DNA from: Gammaproteobacteria bacterium | Lineage (GTDB): Bacteria > Pseudomonadota > Gammaproteobacteria > Burkholderiales > Gallionellaceae | Direction: 5' to 3' | DNA: 64,000 nucleotides | NCBI GenBank assembly: GCA_018814405.1 | Contig: JAHIZO010000005.1 | Span: 124,001-188,000 of the forward strand | Part shown: piece by piece, positions 50,870-59,960 of the stretch | How positions within the stretch are numbered: position 1 is the stretch's first letter | Layout: the number at the start of each line of letters is the position of its first letter | The notes under the pieces: model-generated | Seen by the model: only the letters and a program-made list of their open reading frames with translations | What the model was told of the DNA's origin: nothing | Database searches by the model: none | Position numbers and translations under genes: made by a program

Positions 50870-51180
50870 TGACATCTACATTGACGAAGGCCGAACTGGC
50901 AGATTTGCTGTTTGAAAAAGTCGGCCTGAACAAGCGTGAAGCCAAAGACATGGTGGAAGCTTTTTTTGAAGAGATCAGGATGCAACTGGCTCAGGGTGAT
51001 AGCGTCAAGCTTTCCGGGTTCGGCAATTTCCAGTTGCGCGATAAACCCCAACGTCCTGGTCGCAACCCCAAGACCGGTGAAGAGATTCCGATCACTGCTC
51101 GACGGGTGGTCACTTTCCATCCCAGCCAGAAGCTCAAGAGCATGGTAGAGACGACCTATCATGGAACTGCAGGTAACTAA
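50866..51180 (+). CDS. ihfA: Integration host factor alpha subunit
   Basis: IHF-alpha pairs with IHF-beta to bend DNA in recombination, replication and transcription. The 104-residue product has the HU/IHF fold, [20 protein letters not shown] and the DNA-intercalating arm [19 protein letters not shown]. Two adjacent ATG codons (50866 and 50869) are possible; both overlap the pheT stop. The next gene starts inside its last codons. Confidence 0.96.
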   Translation: MMTSTLTKAELADLLFEKVGLNKREAKDMVEAFFEEIRMQLAQGDSVKLSGFGNFQLRDKPQRPGRNPKTGEEIPITARRVVTFHPSQKLKSMVETTYHGTAGN

Positions 51181-51544
51181 TTCCGGCTTGCCGCCGATCC
51201 CAGCCAAGCGATATTTCACGATCGGTGAAGTGAGCGCGCTATGTGGCGTCAAGGCGCATGTCTTGCGTTACTGGGAGCAAGAGTTCACACAACTCAAGCC
51301 GCTCAAGCGCGGCGGCAATCGACGTTACTATCAACATCATGAAGTCCTGCTCATCCGTCGTATCCGCCAGCTGTTGTACGAAGAGGGCTTCACCATCAGC
51401 GGCGCACGTAGCAGACTCGATCAAGCGCATACCCAAGAATCGGATACTGCACAGGCAGTGAGTGCGCGTTCAGAATTATCTGGCATAGCCATTCCCCAAT
51501 TACGTCGAGAGTTGAGTGACATACTTAATTCATTGCGCGCTTGA
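51161..51544 (+). CDS. MerR-family transcriptional regulator
   Basis: A 127-residue MerR-type protein with the N-terminal winged helix (about 17-85): [26 protein letters not shown], then [20 protein letters not shown]. Like the homologues that follow ihfA in many proteobacteria, it has no recognisable effector cysteines, and the C-terminal part is short. The regulon is unknown. It overlaps ihfA by 20 bases. Confidence 0.9.
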   Translation: MELQVTNSGLPPIPAKRYFTIGEVSALCGVKAHVLRYWEQEFTQLKPLKRGGNRRYYQHHEVLLIRRIRQLLYEEGFTISGARSRLDQAHTQESDTAQAVSARSELSGIAIPQLRRELSDILNSLRA

Positions 51545-51590
51545 TCGATAAATTCGCTTCAAATCGTGCTGCAAAATAAATGTCCTCTGC

Positions 51591-51596
51591 TATAAT
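51591..51596 (+). promoter_or_regulatory. -10 box of tRNA-Pro
   Basis: TATAAT followed by CCGCGCCC, ten bases before the mature tRNA. The -35 is weak. Confidence 0.55.
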
Positions 51597-51605
51597 CCGC
51601 GCCCT

Positions 51606-51682
<77 letters not shown>

Positions 51683-51703
51683 GAACAATAGTATTAATAA
51701 GAC

Positions 51704-51731
51704 AATCCGGCTCAGCCGGATTTTTATTTTT
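51704..51731 (+). terminator. Intrinsic terminator after tRNA-Pro
   Basis: AATCCGGC (51704-51711), TCA loop, GCCGGATT (51715-51722) and a T-rich run to 51731. Confidence 0.85.
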
Positions 51732-51783
51732 ACAGCCCTTCAATTCGTACTATTCCTCTATTTTCTTCTGTCCATTCTGATAA

Positions 51784-51812
51784 TTGTTTACAATCAACCC
51801 ATAAGTTATAAA
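51784..51812 (+). promoter_or_regulatory. Promoter of TonB receptor operon
   Basis: TTGTTT (51784-51789), 17-base spacer, TATAAA (51807-51812) in an AT-rich stretch. It lacks the GC-rich discriminator found at the housekeeping promoters in this window. Confidence 0.5.
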
Positions 51813-51836
51813 TAAACGTTACAGGGGTGGGGCAGA

Positions 51837-53816
51837 TTGAAATCGCACAATCGCAATTTTCTTCAAATTCTATTAGCAACGTTGATGTGGTTATCACTTT
51901 GCAATGTTGCACATGCAACTGGGGATTTAGATTCTGAACAGGCATTCTTTCTTGAATTGCCCGTCGTATTGACGCCCTCCCGACTTAAGCAGCCGATTGA
52001 TGAATCTCCAAGTGCGATGACAGTTATAGATGCGCAGATGATTCGTGCTTCAGGCTTCCGTAAATTGTCAGAGATATTTAGATTGGTGCCGGGCATGTAT
52101 GTGGGTAGTCAGAACGGTCACGCAGCATTTGTGTCCTATCATGGCACAACAGATAACTATGCGCGCCGCATGCAGGTGCTGGTGGACGGCCGTAGCGTCT
52201 ACCTCCCCCCGTTCAGTTCTGTGACTTGGGATAACATCCCGGTATTACTGGAGAACATCGAGCGTATCGAAGTAGTGCGCGGTCCGTCTGCAGCCTCACA
52301 CGGTGCGAATTCGACACAAGGGGTCATCAATATCATCACCCGTGAACCCAGCATCCTTTCGCCAGATCAGGTTACGGTCGCGCAGGGCGGGAATGGAGTC
52401 TCTGATCTTTCCGCGATGTTCGGAATAACCTCATCTCTCATGGATCAGCGGCTGAGTATCGCTTATCGCTCTGACAAGGGTTACGACTGGTCATTGATCA
52501 ATGACGATAACCGCACGCGCATGATCAGCTGGCGAGGCAACTACCACCCCAATGTCAGCGATAGTATCGACATTCAATTGGGGTTTAGCGATGCGAATCG
52601 AAGTGAAGGTGTCGTGGGGCGCTCGCAAAGTCCATTTCGTGATACCCAGTCCAGTTACAACTACCAGCAATTGATTTGGACGCGATCATTGGCGTCGGCT
52701 GGAGAAGTGCGCGTGAATTATCAACATTCCTATTCGCGGTTCGATGATAGCCAGACCCTCTTCCCAGAGAGTTACGGAGCATATCGCCATGACCTTGAAC
52801 TACAACATATCAGCCAATGGCATCCTGATAACAGGTTGGTATGGGGGATGGGTATTCGTTCCGATAAGGTAACTTCTCCGCACGCATTTGTAGTTGCTGC
52901 ACCAACATTGGTTCAGACGCGTGTTTTCGCGCATGATGAATTGCGCATAGGTGATGCGGCAGTCGTGAATGCAGGGGCGATGTGGGAAGACGACGCGATG
53001 GGCCATAGCAATGTCTCTCCGCGCTTGTCGTTTAATTATCATTTGATGCCCAATCAGACATTGCGTTTTGGCACGTCGCTGGCTTATCGCAGTGCCGCCA
53101 CCGTCGAGGAATATGGCAACACTGGCCCCATCGCGGATCACCCCGTCTGGGCTCAGGGCGGTGTCTTGCCGGAAAAGATGTTGTCGCGCGAGATCGGCTA
53201 TATGGGACAGTTCCCAAATCTTGGTTTGACGGTCGATACACGCGTCTATGCGGACCACCTCAGCAAGATGATCTTCGTTGATCCGGTGATCATCGGTACG
53301 GTTTACAACAGCTTCAAGAATATGTACCAAGTGGAATACAAGGGATGGGAGAGCACGCTGAAATACCAGTGGAACAAAAGCGACTCACTGATATTCAACT
53401 ATGCACGGCAGCATGCGACCTGTGCTTCGGATGGACTGCCTACCAATCTTTGGCATCCTGCCATCGAGGCAGGGTATAACAACTTGTTGAGTAGTTGTCC
53501 CAGGATGGTCCCTGTAAACAGCGGCAGTATTTTGGTGGATCACAGGCTTGCTGAGGGGCTGATGCTGAGTGGTGGATATTATTTCCAGGATGAGGTTCAG
53601 GTGCTGGATGCACAGTACGTTCAGAGTCCGATGCACAGAGTTGATATAAAAATAACCCGCGCCTTTGGCAAGCGGGATGAAGTTGGTGGAGGAGAGGTGT
53701 CTTTGGTGGTGCAGAATCTGTTCCGGGACAGTCATACGGAATATTCGAGCATCCCTCAACAAGGTAGCCCTACCCTCGACCGACGTGCCTATCTGCTCGC
53801 CACCTTCCTCTACTAG
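51837..53816 (+). CDS. TonB-dependent outer-membrane receptor
   Basis: A 659-residue receptor for TonB-energised uptake. It has a signal peptide (about 1-27, ending VAHA), a possible TonB box around ELPVVLT, the plug domain (about 50-165) with LDGR-type block QVLVDGRSVY and RIEVVRGPSAASHGANS, and a 22-strand-type barrel ending LLATFLY. Ligand unknown. The start is TTG 51837 with a G-rich site (GGGGTGGGG) before it; the first internal ATG would cut the signal peptide. The next gene begins 19 bases after the stop. Confidence 0.85.
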   Translation: MKSHNRNFLQILLATLMWLSLCNVAHATGDLDSEQAFFLELPVVLTPSRLKQPIDESPSAMTVIDAQMIRASGFRKLSEIFRLVPGMYVGSQNGHAAFVSYHGTTDNYARRMQVLVDGRSVYLPPFSSVTWDNIPVLLENIERIEVVRGPSAASHGANSTQGVINIITREPSILSPDQVTVAQGGNGVSDLSAMFGITSSLMDQRLSIAYRSDKGYDWSLINDDNRTRMISWRGNYHPNVSDSIDIQLGFSDANRSEGVVGRSQSPFRDTQSSYNYQQLIWTRSLASAGEVRVNYQHSYSRFDDSQTLFPESYGAYRHDLELQHISQWHPDNRLVWGMGIRSDKVTSPHAFVVAAPTLVQTRVFAHDELRIGDAAVVNAGAMWEDDAMGHSNVSPRLSFNYHLMPNQTLRFGTSLAYRSAATVEEYGNTGPIADHPVWAQGGVLPEKMLSREIGYMGQFPNLGLTVDTRVYADHLSKMIFVDPVIIGTVYNSFKNMYQVEYKGWESTLKYQWNKSDSLIFNYARQHATCASDGLPTNLWHPAIEAGYNNLLSSCPRMVPVNSGSILVDHRLAEGLMLSGGYYFQDEVQVLDAQYVQSPMHRVDIKITRAFGKRDEVGGGEVSLVVQNLFRDSHTEYSSIPQQGSPTLDRRAYLLATFLY

Positions 53817-53835
53817 TCTTCCGCATCCCGAGGGC

Positions 53836-54717
53836 ATGCACCGGATCGCCCTGGTCCGGTGGCTGTTATTGGTGTGCAGCGTACTTTGCTTCAATACGAT
53901 ACAAGCCGCACCGCTCAAGGTCGCCTTGGCGTTGAGTGAGGATCGGGAGATATACCGTGCTTTTGAATCCGCCCTGCGAGATTCGCTCGATTCTCGGCGG
54001 GAGATCCAGATATTGCCATCCACTGCCGCTGTGCAAGCAGAGCTGATCGTGGCGATTGGTGCCAAGGCGGCTGGGAATTTCCGTAGTTCTTCTATTCCGG
54101 TTTTGAGCGTGATGGTCAGCCGAGCAGGACTTGAAAAGTTCAGGCTAGGCCGTAGCCAAGGATCATCCGGCATCTACATGGATCAGCCTATGGCGCGCCG
54201 ATTCTCGCTACTCCGAGCCACCTTGCCTCAGACCAAGTCCATAGGGGTGCTTGTTTCCAGCGAGACATCCGAACTGGCGGTAGTCAAACAACTGGCTACT
54301 GCTTTTGGATTAAAACTGCACATTCAGACCGTGCCGACACCTGATCGGCTTGCAGGCAGTCTTTCTTCTTTGCTGGCCGACAGTGAGGTACTGCTGGTCC
54401 TGCCTGACGCGGAGATCTATCGTTCGGATACCATTCGCAACATATTGCTGGAGACTTACCGTCAGCATGTGCCGATGATCGGTTTGTCGCAATACTATGT
54501 ACGAGCTGGGGCGTTATGCGCTGTTTATAGTACGCCGCAGCAGATTGCCGATCAGGCTGCCCGGGAAATTATCCGATTTGCAAAGACGAAGAAACTGCCT
54601 GACTATCAGTATCCTCAGGAATTTGAAGTGGCTGTTAATACGCAAGTAGCCCATTCACTCGGGTTGACGATAAGAAGTGCAGAACAACTGCGCGCGGAGA
54701 TCGGGGAGAGACCATGA
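53836..54717 (+). CDS. Periplasmic ABC_sub_bind-type binding protein
   Basis: A 293-residue predicted periplasmic protein with signal peptide (about 1-25, ending IQAA). The body resembles ABC_sub_bind (PF04392, TrpX-like) type-I periplasmic binding folds: ELIVAIGAKAAGNF, then KSIGVLVSSETSE, and VLLVLPDAEIYRSDTIRNILLETYRQHVP in the second lobe. No permease or ATPase is nearby, and the hybrid kinase ATG overlaps its stop, so it more likely works as the ligand-binding partner of that sensor. ATG 53836 is chosen for the signal peptide; the longer frame from 53665 lies within the receptor gene. Confidence 0.75.
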   Translation: MHRIALVRWLLLVCSVLCFNTIQAAPLKVALALSEDREIYRAFESALRDSLDSRREIQILPSTAAVQAELIVAIGAKAAGNFRSSSIPVLSVMVSRAGLEKFRLGRSQGSSGIYMDQPMARRFSLLRATLPQTKSIGVLVSSETSELAVVKQLATAFGLKLHIQTVPTPDRLAGSLSSLLADSEVLLVLPDAEIYRSDTIRNILLETYRQHVPMIGLSQYYVRAGALCAVYSTPQQIADQAAREIIRFAKTKKLPDYQYPQEFEVAVNTQVAHSLGLTIRSAEQLRAEIGERP

Positions 54718-56630
54718 AAAAGTTCGGTATCGAGCGGCAGACGATGACCGTCGCACTGATTCCAATATTGATACTGGCCGTACTGTTGGAAACATCGTTC
54801 ATTGTGGCCCGTATCGCCGATCTGGATCAGACGCTCAAGGACAGGGCGAGCCTGATCGCTCGGCAGCTCGCATCTTCCAGCGAGTACGCGGCGTTTTCCG
54901 GAAATCGTGTTTTGCTGCAGCAGCAGGCAGAAGTGGCCCTCGCACAACAGGATGTGACTGCGGTATTCATTCTCGATGCGGGCGGAAAGATCTTGGCGAG
55001 TTCTAGCGGGGTGAGCGATCTGAAGATCATCCCCCCCGATTGGCGATCAGGCCAGACACTGCGGGAAGACAGTCGTTCGCTGGCTGTGTACCACGCCATC
55101 GTGACCACCCAATTGTCATTAGACGATACTGAAATAGCTTCTACTTCGAACATGGGGACTTCGCTGGGAGGCGTCTTCCTTGTGCTGGGAAAAAACAGAC
55201 TCAATAGCGAAAAGGTGCGGATGGTCGCCATGAATCTGATCCTTACCGCGCTGGTTCTGTTGCTTGCAGTTTTGGTGGCGATGCGGGTCGCGCGCAGGAT
55301 CACGCTGCCGATCATGGGTATGCGCACTGCGGTACGCGATCTGGGGGAAGGCCGCTTATCAACGCGTATCGGCGAGATGCAAGTGCTCGAACTGAACGAG
55401 TTGGCAGAAGGTATCAATGAGATGGCCTCGCAATTGCAGCAAGAGCGGAATCAATTGAAGCAGCGTATCGATGACGCGACAACCGCCTTGCGCAGCCAAA
55501 AGGAGCAGGCGGAAAAGGCCAATTTTGACAAGACGCGCTTTCTGGCTGCGGCAAGTCATGACCTGCGCCAGCCCATGCATGCGCTTGGCTTGTTCATGGG
55601 AGAGCTGCAGAATCGTCTCGAAACACCCGAACAGCGGAAGATAGTTGAAAAAGTAGAAGAGTCCGTGACAGCGATGTCGGGCTTGTTGGATTCTCTGTTG
55701 GATATTTCCAAACTGGATGCGGGTGTCATCGTGCCACAAGAGCAGGAGATCGAGATCTCCACGCTGCTGCGGCGTCTGACTGAAGCATATGAGCCTATGG
55801 CCAGAGCAAAATCTATCAGGTTGCGAATACAAACTTCTAATGCACGCGTGAGAAGCGACCCCATCCTGCTCGAACGCATTCTGATGAACCTGCTGGGCAA
55901 TGCGATCCGCTATACGCAGGAACATGGCAGCGTGTTCCTGGCATGTCGCAAGCGCGGAGACCGGTTGCGTTTCGAGATACGTGACAATGGTCCCGGTATC
56001 CCGCTGGATGAGCAGGAAAATATCTTCCGGGAATTCGTGCAACTGGAGAATACAGCCCGCGATAGAAGCAAAGGATTGGGACTGGGTCTTCCCATCGTCC
56101 AGCGTTCGGCCAGACTGTTGAATCATCCCTTGTATCTTTGTTCGATACCGGGGAGAGGTTCGATCTTTGCACTTGAGGTGCCGCGTGTGCCCGATTTGAA
56201 AGATCTGCTGGCGCAGGGAAGTGCTGTCAGCGTCAAACCGCCGACAGACCGCGAAACTTCGTTCGCGGATCGCAGTGTGCTGGTGGTGGACGACGATGAA
56301 CTCGTGCGCAACGGGACGGCAGGTCTGGTCGATGCGTGGGGATGCCGTGTGGCGGTGGCTGAAAGCCTGGCCGAGGCTGAGCAGCTGTTCGAACAATCAA
56401 ATTTCGAGTTGGTGATCTGTGATTATCGTTTGCCGGATGGCACCGGGGTGGAGCTGGCAGAGCGCATCTATGCGCAAAGCAAGCGGCAACCGGCATTTAT
56501 ACTCGTCAGTGGTGACACATCGCCTGAAGTGTTGAAACTCGTGGCGGACAAGGGCATGCACTTGCTGCATAAGCCGGTGCGTCCGGCCAAGCTGCGTTCG
56601 ATGATGGCTTTTGTTTTGAAAGCGAAATGA
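54714..56630 (+). CDS. Hybrid sensor histidine kinase with receiver domain
   Basis: A 638-residue membrane kinase. Two transmembrane helices (about 10-32 and 170-190) flank a periplasmic sensor; then HAMP (about 190-243), a coiled coil, the H-box AAASHDLRQPMHAL with His282, HATPase with N-box MNLLGNAIRY and G1 DNGPGIP, and a C-terminal receiver with phospho-acceptor Asp570 in ICDYRLPDG. No DNA-binding or HPt domain is present, so a separate partner must take the phosphate. It overlaps the binding protein gene by four bases. Its stop TGA abuts the stop of the convergent Crp/Fnr gene in TGATCA. Confidence 0.9.
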   Translation: MKKFGIERQTMTVALIPILILAVLLETSFIVARIADLDQTLKDRASLIARQLASSSEYAAFSGNRVLLQQQAEVALAQQDVTAVFILDAGGKILASSSGVSDLKIIPPDWRSGQTLREDSRSLAVYHAIVTTQLSLDDTEIASTSNMGTSLGGVFLVLGKNRLNSEKVRMVAMNLILTALVLLLAVLVAMRVARRITLPIMGMRTAVRDLGEGRLSTRIGEMQVLELNELAEGINEMASQLQQERNQLKQRIDDATTALRSQKEQAEKANFDKTRFLAAASHDLRQPMHALGLFMGELQNRLETPEQRKIVEKVEESVTAMSGLLDSLLDISKLDAGVIVPQEQEIEISTLLRRLTEAYEPMARAKSIRLRIQTSNARVRSDPILLERILMNLLGNAIRYTQEHGSVFLACRKRGDRLRFEIRDNGPGIPLDEQENIFREFVQLENTARDRSKGLGLGLPIVQRSARLLNHPLYLCSIPGRGSIFALEVPRVPDLKDLLAQGSAVSVKPPTDRETSFADRSVLVVDDDELVRNGTAGLVDAWGCRVAVAESLAEAEQLFEQSNFELVICDYRLPDGTGVELAERIYAQSKRQPAFILVSGDTSPEVLKLVADKGMHLLHKPVRPAKLRSMMAFVLKAK

Positions 56631-57293
56631 TCAGTTGGAGGCTAAGCGATGCAACGCAGCGCGATCGATCACCTCGATCTGTTCTCGCCCCAGTTTGACC
56701 CAGCCCTGATCCGCAAAGCCTTTGAGCAGGCGGCTCACCATCTCGCGTGCGCTGCCTAATTCATCTGCAAGCACCTGATGCGTAGAATGGATGGGGCTGG
56801 GGCGTGAAAGCAGTAGCGCGGCCAACCGTTGATCCAGCTTCTGGAATGCCACGGCCGAGACCAACTCCATCAGATCTGTGAGGCGTTCCGCAAACAGGCT
56901 GAATATGTAATCGCGAAACGGTGAGCAATCCGCCATCAAGGTGCGAAAAGCGGCGGGTGGCAAAATGATCATCTCCACATCTTGCTCGACGATACCCCGC
57001 GCCTGATAGTTGCTGTGGCCGAGTAGACAGCTGCTGGTGAGGATGCAGCTCTCACCTTCGCCAACACGATAGAGCTGCAACTCGCGTCCATTAGAAGAGG
57101 ATTTGATGACGCGCACACTGCCAGAGAGCAATAGCGGGAAACCTTGGCACGGTTGATTCTCATCGAAGATCACCGTGCCTGCCGGCAAGCGCATCGCGCT
57201 GGCCTGATTGAACAACTCCGAAAAACGTGCCGGTGCCAGCTCGCCTAACAGCGGGTAGCGTTCAAGCAGCCGTTGGTTATCGTTGGCAGGCAT
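56631..57293 (-). CDS. Crp/Fnr-family transcriptional regulator
   Basis: A 220-residue regulator with an N-terminal cyclic-nucleotide-type beta roll (about 20-125) and a C-terminal winged helix (about 150-215) with the recognition helix around ELGSAREMVSRLLKGF. The N-terminal Cys cluster of FNR is missing; single Cys residues occur at CQGF, SCIL and SCLL. It lies ten bases after lysS and seems to be the last gene of recJ-MgtC-prfB-lysS. Ligand and targets are unknown. Confidence 0.88.
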   Translation of the reverse strand: MPANDNQRLLERYPLLGELAPARFSELFNQASAMRLPAGTVIFDENQPCQGFPLLLSGSVRVIKSSSNGRELQLYRVGEGESCILTSSCLLGHSNYQARGIVEQDVEMIILPPAAFRTLMADCSPFRDYIFSLFAERLTDLMELVSAVAFQKLDQRLAALLLSRPSPIHSTHQVLADELGSAREMVSRLLKGFADQGWVKLGREQIEVIDRAALHRLASN

Positions 57294-57303
57294 GGACGTC
57301 AGA

Positions 57304-58806
57304 TCACTCCGGACGCATATGCGGGAATAGGATCACGTCGCGGATGCTGGCGGCATCGGTCAACAGCATCACCAAGCGGTCGATGCCGATTCCTTCACCA
57401 GCGGTCGGCGGCAGGCCGTGTTCCAATGCGCGGATGAAGTCGGCATCTTTGAACATGGCCTCTTCATCACCTGCATCCTTGGCAGCAACCTGAGCGTCGA
57501 AACGTGCTTCCTGGTCTTCAGCATCGTTCAACTCAGAGAAGCCGTTGGCAATCTCGCGGCCCACGATGAACAACTCGAAGCGTTCAGTGGTGTTTGGGTC
57601 CTTGTCCGAGGCACGCGCCAGGGGAGAAACCTCGACCGGGTAATCGACGATGAAAGTCGGCTCGAACAGCAGGTGTTCGGACAGTTCTTCAAACAAGGAC
57701 AATTGCAGACCACCAACGCCATCTTCTGGCTTGTACTTCGCTTTCAAGTCTTGCAGCTCATTGACCAAGAAGTCACGGCTGCTCAATTGCTCGTCGCTGA
57801 ACTGAGGGTGGAATTTCTGGATCGCTTGCACCATGGTCAAGCGATGGAAAGGTTTACCCAAGTCCAGTTCTTTTCCTTGATAGCTGATCACAGTTGTACC
57901 GAGAACCTTGAGCGTCACTTCGGCGAATAGGCGTTCGGTGAAATCCATCAGATATTTGTAATCACGATAGGCTTCATAGAATTCGATCATGGTGAACTCG
58001 GGATTGTGACGTGTCGACAAACCCTCGTTACGGAAGTTGCGGTTGATCTCGAACACCTTCTCGAAGCCGCCCACCACCAGTCGTTTCAGATACAACTCGG
58101 GCGCGATGCGCAGATACATCTCCATATCCAGCGCATTGTGGTGGGTGACGAAAGGTTTGGCCGATGCGCCACCCGGAATCGGGTGCAGCATCGGTGTCTC
58201 GACTTCCAGATAATCATGACGAGTGAAGAACTCACGGATGGCTTGCACGATCTTGGAGCGGATCATGAAAGTCTTGCGTGTCTGCTCGTTGGTGATCAGA
58301 TCGATATAGCGATGGCGATACTTCTGCTCTTGGTCGGTCAGGCCGTGGAACTTCTCCGGCAGTGGGCGCAATGCTTTGGTCAGCAGACGGACCTCGGAGA
58401 CGCGTACTGACAGTTCGCCAGTCTTGGTTTTGAACAGCACGCCAGTCGCGCCAAGGATGTCGCCGAGATCGTGATGTTTGAAAACGGCATGTGCATCCTC
58501 GCCGGTGATGTCGTTGCTGATGAACAATTGGATACGACCACTCATATCTTGCACAGTGGCGAAGCTTGCCTTACCCATTACGCGCTTCAACATCATGCGA
58601 CCGGCGACGGCTACCGAGATCTGCTCGGTTTCCAATTCATCGGGGGTCTTTTCACCGAAAGATGTGTGCAGATCGGCAGCAAGGTTCTTGCGCTCGAAGT
58701 CATTGGGGAATGCGATGCCCTTTTCACGGATCGCCTTTAGCTTGCTGCGGCGCTCGGCAATGATCTGGTTTTCGTCTACTGGTGGAGTGTTCTGTTCGGT
58801 AGTCAT
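57304..58806 (-). CDS. lysS: Lysyl-tRNA synthetase (class II)
   Basis: LysRS charges tRNA-Lys. The 500-residue protein has the N-terminal OB-fold anticodon domain (about 60-160) and a class II core with motif 2 [20 protein letters not shown] and motif 3 [11 protein letters not shown] near the C-terminus. Its ATG follows the prfB stop by nine bases; prfB-lysS is a conserved pair. Confidence 0.98.
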   Translation of the reverse strand: MTTEQNTPPVDENQIIAERRSKLKAIREKGIAFPNDFERKNLAADLHTSFGEKTPDELETEQISVAVAGRMMLKRVMGKASFATVQDMSGRIQLFISNDITGEDAHAVFKHHDLGDILGATGVLFKTKTGELSVRVSEVRLLTKALRPLPEKFHGLTDQEQKYRHRYIDLITNEQTRKTFMIRSKIVQAIREFFTRHDYLEVETPMLHPIPGGASAKPFVTHHNALDMEMYLRIAPELYLKRLVVGGFEKVFEINRNFRNEGLSTRHNPEFTMIEFYEAYRDYKYLMDFTERLFAEVTLKVLGTTVISYQGKELDLGKPFHRLTMVQAIQKFHPQFSDEQLSSRDFLVNELQDLKAKYKPEDGVGGLQLSLFEELSEHLLFEPTFIVDYPVEVSPLARASDKDPNTTERFELFIVGREIANGFSELNDAEDQEARFDAQVAAKDAGDEEAMFKDADFIRALEHGLPPTAGEGIGIDRLVMLLTDAASIRDVILFPHMRPE

Positions 58807-58815
58807 GATGTGTTC

Positions 58816-59923
58816 CTAGTTAACGCCTTGCTTCAAACTGGCTGCAATGAAATCGTCGAGGTCGCCGTCGAGTACGGCCTGGGTGTTGCCCACTTCAAAG
58901 TTGGTGCGCAAGTCTTTGATACGGGACTGGTCGAGCACGTAAGAGCGGATCTGGTGTCCCCAGCCGATGTCTGACTTGGTATCTTCCAGTGCCTGCTTCT
59001 CGGCATTGCGCTTGCGCAGTTCTTCCTCATACATGCGCGACTTCAGCATGGACATCGCTTCAGCGCGGTTCTTGTGCTGCGAGCGGTCATTTTGGCACTG
59101 CACCACGATACCGGTCGGGATGTGGGTGAGTCGCACCGCCGAGTCGGTCTTGTTGATGTGCTGCCCACCCGCACCGGAGGCGCGATAGGTATCGACGCGC
59201 AGATCGGCGGGATTGATGTCCACTTCGATGGAGTCATCCACTTCCGGATAGACGAACACGCTGGAGAATGAAGTGTGGCGACGGTTGCCGGAATCGAACG
59301 GAGATTTACGTACCAGACGATGCACGCCGGTCTCGGTGCGCAAGTGGCCATACGCGTATTCGCCACTGATCTTGAGGGACGCGCCCTTGATGCCCGCGAC
59401 TTCGCCATCGGATTGTTCCAACACTTCAACAGTGAAACCCTTGCGCTCGGCATAGCGGATATACATGCGCAACAGCATGGAGCCCCAATCCTGCGCTTCG
59501 GTACCGCCGGAACCGGCCTGAATATCGAGGAAGCAGTTGGCCGCATCCATCTCGCCGGAGAACATGCGGCGGAACTCCAGATCGGCGACCAATTTTTCAA
59601 TCTGCTCCACATCGCTGACGATGCCCATCAGGCTCTCGTCATCGTTCTCAGCCAATGCCATCTCCATCAGTTCGGTGTTGTCGTTGACCGACTGGCTGAT
59701 CTTTTGCAGATTGAGCACGATGCCTTCCAGCATCTTGCGTTCTTTTCCCAGATCCTGAGCGCGCTTGGCGTCCTGCCAGATGGCAGGGTCTTCAGCCAAT
59801 TCGGCGACTTCAACTAGGCGTTCTTGCTTGCCATCGAAGTCAAAGATACCTCCGAAGTTCGAGGTTGCGGTCGCTCAGATCTTGCAGTTTGGCGGTGAGG
59901 GCGTTGAGTTGTTCGGCTTCCAT
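58816..59923 (-). CDS. prfB: Peptide chain release factor 2 with programmed +1 frameshift
   Basis: RF2 reads UGA and UAA stops. The first 27 codons run from ATG 59923 and end at CTT (59845-59843), followed in frame by TGA (59842-59840). Skipping T59842 gives GAC and opens the main frame to 58816, for a total of 368 residues. The site reads CGGAGG-TAT-CTT-TGA-C, with an internal Shine-Dalgarno-like CGGAGG, matching the known autoregulatory RF2 frameshift. Domain landmarks are KSPFDSG (the SPF stop-codon reader) and the GGQ motif in [14 protein letters not shown]. Confidence 0.95.
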
Positions 59924-59960
59924 GATCGGTTCTGTCTGTCACTGCTTAAAAGGGGCGCAA

